From: Strongylocentrotus droebachiensis
Lineage: Eukaryota > Echinodermata > Echinoidea > Camarodonta > Strongylocentrotidae
DNA: 64,000 nucleotides
Assembly: GCA_035222895.1 (NCBI GenBank)
Contig: JAVYIG010001048.1
Coordinates: 213,501-277,500 of the forward strand
Direction: 5' to 3'
In this document: in pieces, positions 1 through 13,300 of the stretch
Layout of the letters: each line of letters opens with the position of its first letter
Position numbering within the stretch: position 1 is the first letter of the stretch
Notes under the pieces: model-generated
Seen by the model: only the letters and a program-made list of their open reading frames with translations
Told to the model about the DNA's origin: nothing
The model's database searches: none
Translations under genes and position numbers: made by a program

Positions 1-100
1 AAACGACATTTTTGTATTCTATGTTTTTGTGTATGTTACTTGTATCATTAATGCTATCTCTTTCTTTATATGATCAACTCTCTTCCCCTATCTCTCTCTC

Positions 101-436
101 TCTCTCCCTCTTTCTCGCGCTGCCCCCCCACCCCTTTCCCTTTACTCTCCCTCACTTACTCACTCTCTCTCTCTCTCTCTCTCTCTCCCCCTCTCTCCAT
201 CTCTCTTCTCTCTCTCTGTCGACCCCCTCCCCATTCCCCTTTCCCCTTCACTCTCTATCTCACCCCTCTTTCTCTCTCTCCCTCTCTCTCTCTCTCCACT
301 CTCTCTCTCTCTCTCTCTCTCCTCTCTCCCCCCTCTCTCTCTCTCTCTCTCTCTCTCCTCTCTCCCCCTCTCTCTCTCTCTCTCTGCCTCCCTCGCCATT
401 TCCCATCCCCCTTTCCTCCCCATCACTCTCTCATTC
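101..436. repeat. CT-rich microsatellite
   Basis: Interrupted (CT)n/(C)n tract ending at the polypyrimidine stretch and AG of the first visible SLC44A1 acceptor. Long Ser/Leu-rich open frames across it are artefacts of the repeat. Confidence 0.95.
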
Positions 437-441
437 TGCAG

Positions 442-3400
442 GGATACGTCACCTACCTCGCTCTTCGGGACGGGAACCCCGACAGGTTGATTTACGGAGA
501 CGATAGCTATGGCAACATCTGTGGCAAGAAGAACAGACCAATCGAGAACGTCACACTCTCTGGGAGAGACATGACCGATAAACCGTGAGCACATGAATCA
601 TTATGTTCAGTAGTGTATCCAGAACGAAGAGGGCAGGGGGCGGGAGGGGGCAGGGAGCGGGAGGGGGCAGCCGGGGCACTTATCCAGCGGCTAAAACTTA
701 CTTTCCAACAAAATAAAGCTTGTGCTCGCGCCTAAACTACAATTCGGCAACGCATTCTTGAGTAGTTTAAGGGATGTTGCGTCATTTTGCTTGTCAGACC
801 ATGGGTAGTAGGTCCATGGTCAGACATACATTGTCGTATATTAATTAGTTCTGAAAAACGTGATTCCATTTCTTTTTTTGCATGTCAGATGACCGTTTCA
901 CTTTAAACTTGTTGACACGTATGCATGTACTTGTGCCTTTCCACATAAATCACCGTTGTACTATGATAGTATAGTATTAATGACTGCTTTGAGAGAAATA
1001 GTTGTTTTTATACGCTCAAGGGAAGGTTAGAATTGTGCTATTACCCGAGGCGTGCCGAGGGGAATAGCCCAATTGTAACCTTCCCGAGAGCGTATAAAAA
1101 CAACTATTTCTCGAATATTAAAGCAGTCATTAATACTTTTATATGCCGAAAAAAATAGACTAAAAAATAAAAAATATATATATATTTTTTTTTTGTCGAA
1201 GATGGGACTCGAACTCTTGCGTACAATAAGTGATGTATCTAAAAACCAACGCCTTATACCACTCGGCCATCGCGCGCTGTCACCATGCTTAGCAGTTTTG
1301 TACAATATATACATTAAAATAGATTGAAACCGGCTTCGAGTGATGAATGCTTCGCAAAAGCTCCATTAAACGAGCCTTCTTTTACTTTTGCAATGCATAT
1401 TGGCACGAACTTAGATCAAGATCTATCGGCAGATGTTGTTTTTTTGTTTTTGGAAGTTTATTTTCGTCTTCATGTCAACAATGCAAGATAAAATTGTCGG
1501 TAAGATCGATCGAGATTCAATTGTATTGAAATTACCGACCAATTCTTCGCACACATACGGTATCCTCGATCGCTCAAACCATTTTTTAACATGTAAACCT
1601 ATGGGGTAACCATGGAGACTGAACTATTTTCCCAATAACCATGGTTACTGGGAATTTTACAGAAATAGTTGAAGTTTATGAATGCAATTTCGACCAATCA
1701 GATTGCTGGATTACTTAAGTGAGGTATATAACGTATTATATCTTCTAATGACTATTCTCTGCTATTACGTTACCCATTTCCGAGCTTATTCGAACATTGT
1801 TGCCTGCAATTAGGAAGAAACCTCCAAAACCAGATCCCCCCTCCCGTCATCTCAACAGCACTCTGTGAAATCCATAACCAGGTTTCTGAACAATTCATGT
1901 CTTGTAAATGCTTCCTGGGAGACATTTCAAATGTGTAAATGTATTTGTGGCTTACACCCAGTAAATAAAGATCGATTGATTGATCTGTAATTGAAAACAA
2001 TTCAGAAAAATCTTGAAAACAGCGGAATTTCAATTCCAGAACGATCAATCGATTTTATTTACTGGGTGTAGGCCAAAAATATGTTTAAACAATTAAAATT
2101 TCTCCCAGGAAGCATTATAATATGTATTGTCCTAATGTCAGACTAATTATTATTAATAAGTCAAAATGAATCCGGAGAGCTTGGGTATTTGTTTCTAGTT
2201 CATCGTAACTGTCCATGGACTATTGATGGCGAGTCGCATCCTGACAAGCAGTTGATGCAGGTATAAATCCCGCTGTTTTCAATATTTTTTTCTGAATTTT
2301 TCTCAATTATAGATCGATCAATCAATTTGTAATAACTGGGTGTAAGCCACAAATATGTTTAAACAAATACATGCCTTGTTCTCCTGAAACATCACAGCTA
2401 TGTATTTTTCTTCGACGATCTCGCCATGTCGAAACTCAAGCCCACTTCCAAACGTCTCTGTGTGTCGCTATGCAACAACGAAACGGTGTTTACCCGCGGA
2501 GGTCTGCGTGACCTGGCCGTCAACAATATCACCAGGCTGTGTACGTACGATGTCGACGTCGATGATTACGTACACGCAACACAGGGAGGGTTAGGCGAGT
2601 GTCCACAAACGCCCATCGCTGCTAGGTGAGAAAATAATACTATCGTGCTCATGCAATGTTGGTTCAATCATCATGGTGATAAATATTGGTAAAACAAACT
2701 ACGGTCAAACTTCTTTGTAGTGACCACCTGTATAGAAAGACCACCTGTCTACAAAGACCACATTTTTTGTTTCCATTGAAAATGTTTGCTCATTATTTGA
2801 AACATGTACTAAAGGAACCTGTTCATAAAGACCACCTGCCTATAAAGACCAATTTTCTTGTCTCCCTTGGGTGATCTACAGGTTTAACTGTACTACATAA
2901 TGATACAGGATAATCGAATATAACAACTTATATAGCTCAGTCTGTATAACTATAAGGACAGACTGAGCTAGGGGAGAGTCGAAAGGGACGCAGGGACCCC
3001 TCCCCCTTGAGACAGAACAAAAATTATGTTGCTCCTATATACCACCCCTCCAGCTCAACGCCCGCTAACTGCGTTGGAGAGGGCTGACACGACTTTTTTG
3101 TTTTGTCGAATGGAACAAAAGAAAACGAAACGAAACGAAATTGAACGAAACGAAACGAACCAAAACAAAATGGAAATCAAAGACAAAAACTAACAAAACA
3201 AAACGAAACAAATACAGAACGTTGAATTGAGTAGGTTTATTTTGCGTGATTTTGAGGCTCGTACATTTCACAATGTTTACAACAATAACGTTTAACAGCA
3301 ATAACACTTGTATTTCCAATACTCACCCCCCCCCCCCACCCCCACCCCCCCCCCCCCTGTTTCCCTGCAGGAAGCCCATCCTATTTCGATGTGTTCGAGC

Positions 3401-4330
3401 TGACGTCATCGGCGTTGCATCATCATTGCTGCAGAATGACATCTTTCAGGTAAACGATTTTCAAGAGCAAGATTTAATTATTTGGTTATTATTGTATTTA
3501 TTTATTGCAACCAAAAATTAAAGTTGGATTTCAAATACAAATACAAATATAAACATATCGATAACAATGGTAAACAAAATAATCTACACAGAGTCAAAGA
3601 AACTATCGATTCTGAAACATAAATATATCTGTAAAGCGCTCAGAGATGGTCAATCCAGATTGTTATCATAATTATTATTATAAATTATGAATAACAATGT
3701 TCTAAAATTAAATAATTACACAAAATATTTTGCAGACACAGACTCGTATTAAGCACACTACCACAAGTCATAAAGCCTGGCTTGAGCATAGCTTATATAG
3801 GCCAAAATAATAAGCAGCTAAAGTATAGAGCATATATTATGCTTTATACCGTAAGCATATTCTTACAATGCAGACACTCAACATTACGCAGAACGACTGG
3901 CAAGGGTTTTGGCCTGCAATCTGGATTTCACTTGCATCCAGTTAGATTTATTGACAGATGCCCCCCCCCCCCCGCCCCCCTTTAAAAAAAAGTATGCACA
4001 GGTAATAATTATGATATTCATTTTTGTTTGTTTGTTTGTTTTTATCTTAATGCAGAGTGCCCTAGCGGACATCGAAAAGTCTTGGAGAGAGATTGTGTAC
4101 CTCTGCCTCATCGCATTTGGTGAGACAAATGTTGATTTGTCATAATCCTTTTTCTCTGTGATTACTATCCTTCTTTCGAAATGACGTAGTGTCGTAGTCG
4201 AATGGTTTAATCCCTCGACACCCCCCCCCCCCTTAACCTAGATTGGCATTTACCTCTTTGATTACTCCCCCCTGCACTGAATTTAATGTTATAAATTTAT
4301 TACCGTTATTAAACTTTTAGTTCTGAAACC

Positions 4331-4387
<57 letters not shown>

Positions 4388-7300
4388 TCTCTTACTACAT
4401 CCCACCCCCTCTCTCTCTCTCCCTCTCTGTCTGTCCCTCTGTCTCTCTCTCTATATCTCTCCCGCGTCCCCTCTCCTCCTCCCCCTCTCTCTCCTTATAT
4501 CTTAACTCTCTCTCCAGGTCTTTCCATCACCGTGGTCATCGCCCTTCGCTTCCTGGCCGCCTACATCATATGGTCGATGGTATTCGGCTTCATCCTCGGG
4601 AGCATGGGAGGATCGGGCTTCCTCTGGTACATGTGGTATATAGCTAGAGCAGCACTTCGAGAAACGCCAGCAGAATGTAAATCGAAAATCCAGTTTTTAT
4701 TTTGTGTTGTTGTTGTTGTTGTTGCTTAGTTAACTTTAAATCACCAAGACTTGTAACCAACTGAAATGAATAAAATAATTCTTACAGTAATTTGAATTTG
4801 CGGAAATACTAAGTAGAAATGTGTTATTTTACAAGTAAGATATACGAGCTCACAGGTATATTCATTCTTCTAAATAACGATAATTATGTATACACATGTA
4901 TTTGATCTTATTGTATTCTATCGGATGCATTTTTGTTATCGTACAGCGATCAACTGTAAAAGAATACAGCTTATAATTACCTGACAAAAAGAAACAACAG
5001 TAAACACACACACAAATTACATGCACAAAAAGGTGCTATTTTACTATATATTTCCATTATATGGGCCTACTTGAAGATTTTTGTAATGTAAAATATAATT
5101 GGATGAAACCGGAATACCTATATTACATACCATATTCTGTATTTTTCATTCTTTTCCCAAACTTGGTGTCCGAAATAGTGCAACTTGCACAGGACAAAAG
5201 CAACTTGAAGACCACGTTGATATATGCAAGCGTTGCAACCACGGTTACAGTAAGTATAATAACAATGATTTATTATTTTGTCTTTATTGATACCGATTGT
5301 TTAATTCTGTCTCCCTGTCTATATCTGTCTCATCCTCTTTCAGGCGCTCTCCCTCCCTCCCTCCTCTCTCTCTCTCTCTCTCTCTTCCATCTTGCTCTTT
5401 CAATCTACCCTTGTTATGTCATGTCTCTCTCTGTCTTGTTTGCTTGGTCCACCAACGTATCAATTAGTTCCCGCAAAAGAGAGAGAGGGGGGGGGGGGGG
5501 GGGGGGTTATAAATATATTGCTGCAAGACCGAAAATTTAAATATATATATTATATTCTAGTCAACTGAAATTTGATTGCCATTCTCTTTGCCATGATGAT
5601 TAAAATGCCATCTTTCATATTCTGGTTAATCGGAGGGGGGGGGGGGGGGTCCGAATAAATTGCAGGTGCACGTAAAAAACACTCTGCATTACACCGACTG
5701 TTTGTCGGTTCGCCTGTTATGTAAAAACGAAAACACTCAACCCCTCTATGAAATGACGCTTTTATTCCTACTCTACATTATTGACTTCTTATCATTTGCC
5801 AGGCCATCTTGTTACTGATTCTCCTCGTCATGTTTAAACGGATTGCTCTGGTGGTGACTCTGTTCAAGGAAGCTGGAAAAGCGATTGGTGCCATGCCATT
5901 TCTACTCACCCAACCACTATGGGTAAGAAGTTGTAATCTATTGGTTCTCTTAAAACATATTGGTTGCAAATGACAGTGTTAAAGCCCCACTGCACTACTT
6001 AGCTACTTGCGCCCTCCATATAGCAAACAATTTCCTAATCGGTGACCATTGGTCCCCCGTGGTCCCCTTTTTCTCATGTTAATTGAGAGCTGATTCGATG
6101 AGACAACCACCTGTCAGTGACCTTGCAGGGAGGTCTAATTCCTCCTGGCCAAACTAGAGCAGATAGGCTTTAAGACTGCCATGAAAGAGTGTCGCCAATG
6201 ACGAACGAGGCGTATCGTGAGCTGGGCTCAGTGGTGCAGTGGCATCGCAATTTATAAATAGGTTCTGGGTTCGAAACCAAGTCGACGCGCAATATCGGTC
6301 TGGTGAATCATTAATCCTCAAATACCTTGAAAGCTTTTTCGATCGTCAGAAAGTTCTACTGACACGCTTCCCAATCCCACCCGCCCTATTTACAAATGGT
6401 GTAGTAGGGCTAGTCCAGAATCTGGCCTATTTAATTTTGATCTCCACCACACCAACACTACCTCCCCTATTTCCTGCTACCAGCCGAAGATGGCGTGATC
6501 ATGAAATTAGGACCAGGATCTTCTTTAGGAGGTTAATGGGGTGCAAAAATAGTAATACAATAATAATAATAATAATAATAATCTTTTAAAGTCCACTCCT
6601 AATTTTATTAAACCGAATATGGAAATTCTTTTTGCCCAATTGATCGTGAGCCCGGCAGCCACTGAGCAGCGCCAGATCGACGTTGCTCTATCCCGTATTG
6701 TTGAACGCCAAACAAGGCAGCAGCAACTCCCGTCTTTTAACGTCTTTTGGTATGACATAAAAATAAAAAAATAAAAAAATCCGAAAGCAATGAAAAGCTA
6801 TCAATACGTTCTCACATCTGATGTCAAGTAAATTGGCTAGCATTGATATCCAATCTTACCTTTTTTTTTTAAATCACAGACAAGTCTATTTCTCTTATCC
6901 TTCTGTGCTGGATGGGTATACATCTATCTCTACATCGCTACTGCTGGTCAACCCAAAGCTACACCAGACGGTCTGGTGGAGTTTGTTAAAGATTCATTCT
7001 CAAAGGTAAACAGGAGATATTTCTTTAATTTTCCTCTCTTCTTTTCAGTTGTTTTCTTTATGAAAGATATTTAACGTAGTCCTACCGCCTGGGCGTTATG
7101 CATGATAACACACGTTTATCTCTTGATTTTGTCTTTTGTAGTTTTCGTTTGAAAGGTAGTGAGCACTATTTTCTTTTTCTTTTTTGCCCCCGGTATTTAA
7201 AAATCGCGCCGGCCAATATTTCGCTTAACACCCCCCCCCCCCCCTTAAGCCCCCCCCCAAAAAAAGGTAAATTTCTGGTCACAATTTTCTTGTTAAAACT

Positions 7301-10300
7301 ATTTTTTGGGCCCGTCTTTTTGTCTTTCTTTTTTGGACAGGGGGGGGGGCAAGGCCCACTCCCCCCCCCCCCTTAGATCCGCGCCTGATTAAAACAATAA
7401 GCCGGTTTAATATCACAACACTGTCCTGTAAAAGATTCCAGAGGCTGTGCAGATGAGAGCCCTACCCCAAATAGAGTCTTAATATCTTTAATAATATTGA
7501 CTTTTTCTTCTATTACAAGCCACTCTGTTGAATCAGGTGTTTCAGTAACCTTATGTTTGCATCTTGCATATCAATTATTGTTTAAGTTGCAACATTTTCT
7601 ATATTGCATCAGTCATCTTTTTGCACATCTACTAGGGAATTTTATTAAGTTTCCTCCTCGGAATTCAAGCAAGGCTTGTTGGTCTAGTGGCATGATTCTC
7701 GCTTTGGGTGCGAGAGGCCCCGGGTTCGATTCCCGGACAAGCCCCGTGTAATTTTTCTTAATTAATGTCGGAGATGAAAAAATATTTTTGTCACTTTTGT
7801 GTCAAACAATACTGCTGTCAATAACCAATAAACCAGTTTTATTACTTTTCAAAACATGTGTGTACTACATAGATATATGCCAATAGTTTTCATGTTCATG
7901 AAAGGTTAAAGATACATTTTCCATGTCAATTGAAATACATTTATATAAATACAATTATTGATACTGGAGTCCCTGGTACCAACATTTTATGATTTTATAC
8001 CCCCCCCCCCCGAACATGACAAACTTAAAGGCCCGAATTCACAAAGGAGGTTTGTCGACAAACCTTGGTTTTCGTACGTCATATGACGCGTTTTTACGCG
8101 TTTTTTACAAACCTGGTTTGTAAAGAACAAAAGGAGGTTTGTCGACAAACCTTGGTTTGTCGACAAACCTCCTTTGTGAATTCGGGCCAATAAGTGCAAA
8201 GTGCACAATAAAATTTGGCTTTTATAGAAGTCTGGATCCTATATTAACCATCAAAATCTACTGAGCGAGCGAACGAACGAACGTGTCGTTCTAGTTCTGG
8301 TTGGTTTACACAAGCAAAATAAGGGCTTGTCCGGGAGTCGAACCCGGGACCTCTCGCACCCGAAGCGAGAATCATACCACTAGACCATAGACCTATTACG
8401 GATGGACATTCGACGTGTTTCTTTCTTTGATCCAATGAGGTCCACCGCCTTCTGATTATGTGCATCTTAATGAGAACATTCAGCTGTTTTAACAATAACG
8501 ACTGCGTAAGCATTTTCGGTCATAGACAAAGGAGCAGTTTCCTCTCTTGGGTTTTGTTTGGATGGTGTGCTCTGTAAGAGTGTGTCTTAAATAAAAAGAA
8601 TTACCAATGGGGAGCAGCAAAGTTGAAAAGCAGACGATTTTGGTGATATGAAATGTATTATTACTGATTCGCACACTTTCGCACGCACCAATGACCTTAT
8701 AAAACAATTAGACGGCCATGATCTTTATAAGCCATGTGCGTTGTAATTCTGGAATATTATGAGGAAATTGGGGAAAATAGAATTTTAAATCACAAACAAT
8801 CCAAATTTAACCTATCTGGTATTATCAACGTGTTATTCAAAAATAAAACACAGTACATGGAACAACAATTTCTGATTATTAACCACAACTGCACATCGAT
8901 TTCCCATGGTTTAAGCGATTTATTATCTTCTGCGCATGTATATTAACATGTTTATAATCACTATCTTGATTCTGTCCCGGCTCATTGGCGGTGGACCTCA
9001 TGAGATCAAAGTGTAGAAACATGTACGGAATGTTATTGAGACGACATTGACGGAGACAATCACAATGAATACGTTAACAAAACGACGAATGTCCATTCGT
9101 AATAGGTCCATGACTAGACCAACAAGCCATGATTTTTGTTTACTTAAACACCAAACAAATCATTATTCTATGAGGGACAATACAGAAGTATAGCGGACTT
9201 TCAAAAAAGATATCATAGGGCTTGTCCGGGAATCGAACCCGGGGCCTCTCGCACCCAAAGCGAGAATCATGCCACTAGACCAACAAGCCTCTGATGCAAG
9301 ACAAATTTGAATTGCAATTTATATTAAAGCCTACAGGTTTATCCTGTTTTATGAATGCACTTTGTGTTTGCATAACGTATTGCACATACTGTACATAGTA
9401 CATGTTCCTTGAATTTATTTTAAAGTCTCTCCGTAAACTCTAGATTAAACTAATAATGCAACGAATGAATTCAACAACATAATGTGTTACATAAAAGTAA
9501 AAGTATCCTCTCCTGGAAATATTGCTAAGATCAGGAGGTATGTCCCTTTCTTGATGTTCATTATTAATTGCCTCTTTCTCGCTCCCCCAACCTCTCCTGG
9601 GCACCATTGCACAAAACTGACCATTGATGGTAACTTTGCCATCAATTGTAACTACCATGGAAACCTTGATTTTGATCGTCGGCTATTGAGCCCTGTTACC
9701 ATGGCAACGTTACGATCAATGGTACATGTACGTACTATGCAACGGGGCCATGGTATGTTGTATTGGCGTTCAATCTTTAGTCACTCTTGTAATTCCCTGT
9801 TCTTTCATCATGATTTAATTTCGACATCTCTATCCTACTTTCCCCCTTGTTCTCATCACTTACAGTACATGGGCTGGTACTACATCTTTGGCCTACTCTG
9901 GGTAACCCAATTCATACTGGCCTGTCAGGAATGCACCATAGCTGGCGCTATTGCAGAATGGTTTTTCGCCCGAGACAAGAGCCTGCTCAGTACGCCCATT
10001 TTGAAATCGATATACAGGATTATCAGGTAAAAAGTGAAATATATATATATATATATATATTTTTAAATTTCAAATTACAAGGAAAGACGTGGCTGGAGCC
10101 CATCCTTTTGTTGCGAGGGGAAAAAATATTCCTAGCACTTGTGGAGATGGAAATAAAAGAAATCTTTTTCTTACGTAATGACCCCCCCCTTGCCCCGACG
10201 TGATTATGATTTCTAGTTAAATTCTAGAAACCCCCTTTCTCCTGCAGATTCTCTTGGGTTGGGGGGGGGGGGGGTGGGGGTAGGATGGAGATAAATTAAC

Positions 10301-13300
10301 GGTCTAAATTATTCGTGAACATACCGTGGGTGTCATGAACCTACATCTATAATCATAATTGACTTAGAAGTGCTGCTTGAAAATGTACTATAACTACAAA
10401 AATTGCCAACAAAATTATCACATTGAAAAATAGCCTTAGGGCATAAACCTTATAGGGAGATATTTACTTGAACAACAGCTTTAAAAGGTAAAGACCAGTA
10501 TTGGTAACGCCCCAATTTCAAAAAATGAAATGGAAGCTCTCATTACCAATCATGTGAAAGAATATGTTTTGACTAATACATGATGATAACAAATTTGCCG
10601 GGAAACCGCCTACTAATTCATATATTTGGTAAATTTGTTTCTCTCATGGTCCTGTGAGAGATATAGGGTATTCCCATATACATCTTTATGTGTATAGTGC
10701 TTGTAACTTTACGAAGAATGGGCCAAATTTCTTATCATTTTGATGATTCCAGAACCTTGCAGATGCTAGATGCTAGAGGATCAACCTTTTCTGATCGATT
10801 CCACAACGTTTCTTTCACAATTCAATCGCATGACCATAACTGGTCTTTACCTTTAAGATTAACAATGTGAGTGAATATTATCTATTTTTTAACTTCCAAA
10901 ATATTAATTCCTCTCCTTGCCATTCAGATACCATCTTGGATCCCTTGCCTTCGGTTCTCTCCTCATAGCCATCATCATGTTCATCCGTATTGTCCTCGGT
11001 TATATCCAATCAAAGTAAGTACGGAATATGAATCCATGAATCTCCTTTTAAGTTGGAATATTTGATTTCACTTTTGACAGGGAGGACCGACCCAGATCTA
11101 TAAGAAATGTGGGTTTGAATTTAAATTTTGGTTTTGGTTTTGGTTTAGGTTTTGGTTTTGGTTTTTGGTTTTTGGTTTCGGTTTTGGTTTGGTTTTGGTT
11201 TTGGTTTTTGGTTTCGGTTTCGGTTTTGGTTTTGGCCGAATTGCAGGCATTCGTAAAGATTAACGTTTTATACATGGGTGTATACCACACACACAATCTC
11301 CTCGTGCCTCATTGTATTTATCACCGGATAGATATACCAAATATTTCAAGATTTCAAGCTAATTTAACAATTTCCAGCTGAATATCAATATAAACACGTA
11401 TTATTAAGGGTTGTTATGGAGCTAATGTAAACTGGAAATAGGTAATGTTACAAGGCCACTGTGTTGCACACAACAATTCCGTCCGCCAGTTGGAGCCTTG
11501 ATTTGTGCAAATATGCACGTGCTGGAAACGAGCGATTGTGCAGAGAGGCAAAGAAAGCAAACTGAAGTGAAGTTTACACGCGCCTTGAGCACTCTACAGA
11601 GTGGATTAGGCGCGATAAGTCACATTATTATTATTATTATTATTAAGTGTAAAGTTCTTGCGAATTCATTCCCCGACATGCTTTAAGATGTTGTTTTATA
11701 ATCTTTACTCGAGTTCTTACGTTTTTTCTCCCCAATTCATTTTTGTCAGACTCAAAGGAGCTAAGTCAGCACCGGCTCAGTACTGTCTGAAATGTATGCA
11801 GTGCATCCTCTGGTTGTTCGAGAAAGTTTTGAGATACATCAACAGGAACGCATACATCGAAATTGGTATGTCTTGTTCCAAAGATGGACAGTGAATTTTA
11901 ATCTCGTCAAGAAGTTGCCTCTAATAATATTGAATTATTGTAGGCTACATTTTGTTACGAGAAATTATGATAGGAATGATTACGCTATGCTCATGCGAAT
12001 TTCTTTATTCCAAGAGTCAATAACCTAATCATCTCGAAGATTTCAATACTTCATTGTAGATCAATCAGGTGTATGACAAAAATCTTGTACGAAGATTCTG
12101 AAATGCTCATTGTATTTATTAATTGGCATCGGGTTAATGGCCGGCGATCGCATCTCTTTATTTTATACTAATAAAGAGAATGCGATGATTTTTTAAAATA
12201 AGTTTTGTAATCATATATATTTTTTAAACAAAATATCCATGTATTATGTGAGGCAGCTCAATTTTCAGAGCGTTGTCGTAAAAGGGCAAAATTAAATAAT
12301 GCACTTATAATATTATTCTAGACGAACATATGAACAAATTTGGTCCGACAACATTCCCCTCCCTGATAACAATTGTTTATCGACTCTCCTGCCTCTGTCA
12401 GAAATAAATGTGAATTTCGTTGTACTATTTTTGGACAGAGTATTGCATATATATAATATATCGTACAAAGCTTTGTTGGCAGCAATTCTTTCTCTTTCCG
12501 TTGAACAATCCAGCTATCTATGGATACAATTTCTGCAAGGCGGCGCAGAAGGCCTTTTCCCTCCTTGTTTCCAATGCTCTCCGCGTGGCCGCAATCAACT
12601 CCGTGGGCGATTTCCTTCTCCTTCTCGGCAAATTCGCCGTCACGGCTTGCGTCGTCGTCATAGGGCTCCAGCTTCTACAAGTAAGCATTCTTTGGGAATT
12701 TTTTTATTTTATTATGTTTTGGAGGGAAGGGGGGGGGGAACGCATGAATGGTGTTGTAGGGGTGTGTTAGAACCCTACCTATTCACCCCCATTCAGTGTT
12801 TTCTGTTTGCAATTCTTTTTTGATTTTTGTTTTTAAATACAGCCAGGAAAACCCTTTTCACAAATCGAAAAGTTTGAAGAACTTTTTTACTTGCTTGTTG
12901 GAAAACGTTGTCGCTTTTTGGTCTACTGACCCCTTTGAACAACACTTTTGATTTCATAACGATACTGGTTTTTAAAAATGCCAATAACATCAATTCAAAG
13001 TGAGGGGATATGTTTAGGTTTTTTACGTTTAACTCCTCTTCTTCCAAGGAGTACATTTCAATATCTGACACATGTTAATGTTGCATATTTAGCTACTGTC
13101 AATAAATAGGTAGCCGGCGCGCCCATGATCAAGTGTCTCATTATCGTATATTACTTCGAGCTGTAAATAAATGACAATACCCAAACTCCATCAAAATAAT
13201 TTGAACTTCATATGCCTTGATACCACTTGTCTTTATTTGTGATTTGTAACCATGGCAACAGGATAGAGAGGATATCAACTGTTACGCCATCCCCATCGCA

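Noticed and set aside
12-594. Long Ser/Leu- or Arg/Glu-rich ORFs over CT repeats (also at 4330, 52400, 53600, 60150, 63200)
   Set aside because: They are open in all frames because the DNA is a dinucleotide repeat; no homology or splice context.
1197-1283. tRNA-Leu/Ser gene
   Set aside because: A and B boxes are present but the acceptor stem does not pair and an A-rich tail follows; a SINE fits better.
9482-10030. 182-codon ORF spanning SLC44A1 exon 9
   Set aside because: Only 9866-10026 is exon; the upstream part is intron that happens to be open and includes a CCATGG-rich repeat.
11116-11236. Interstitial telomere repeat
   Set aside because: Unit GGTTTT does not match the animal TTAGGG repeat; treated as a minisatellite.
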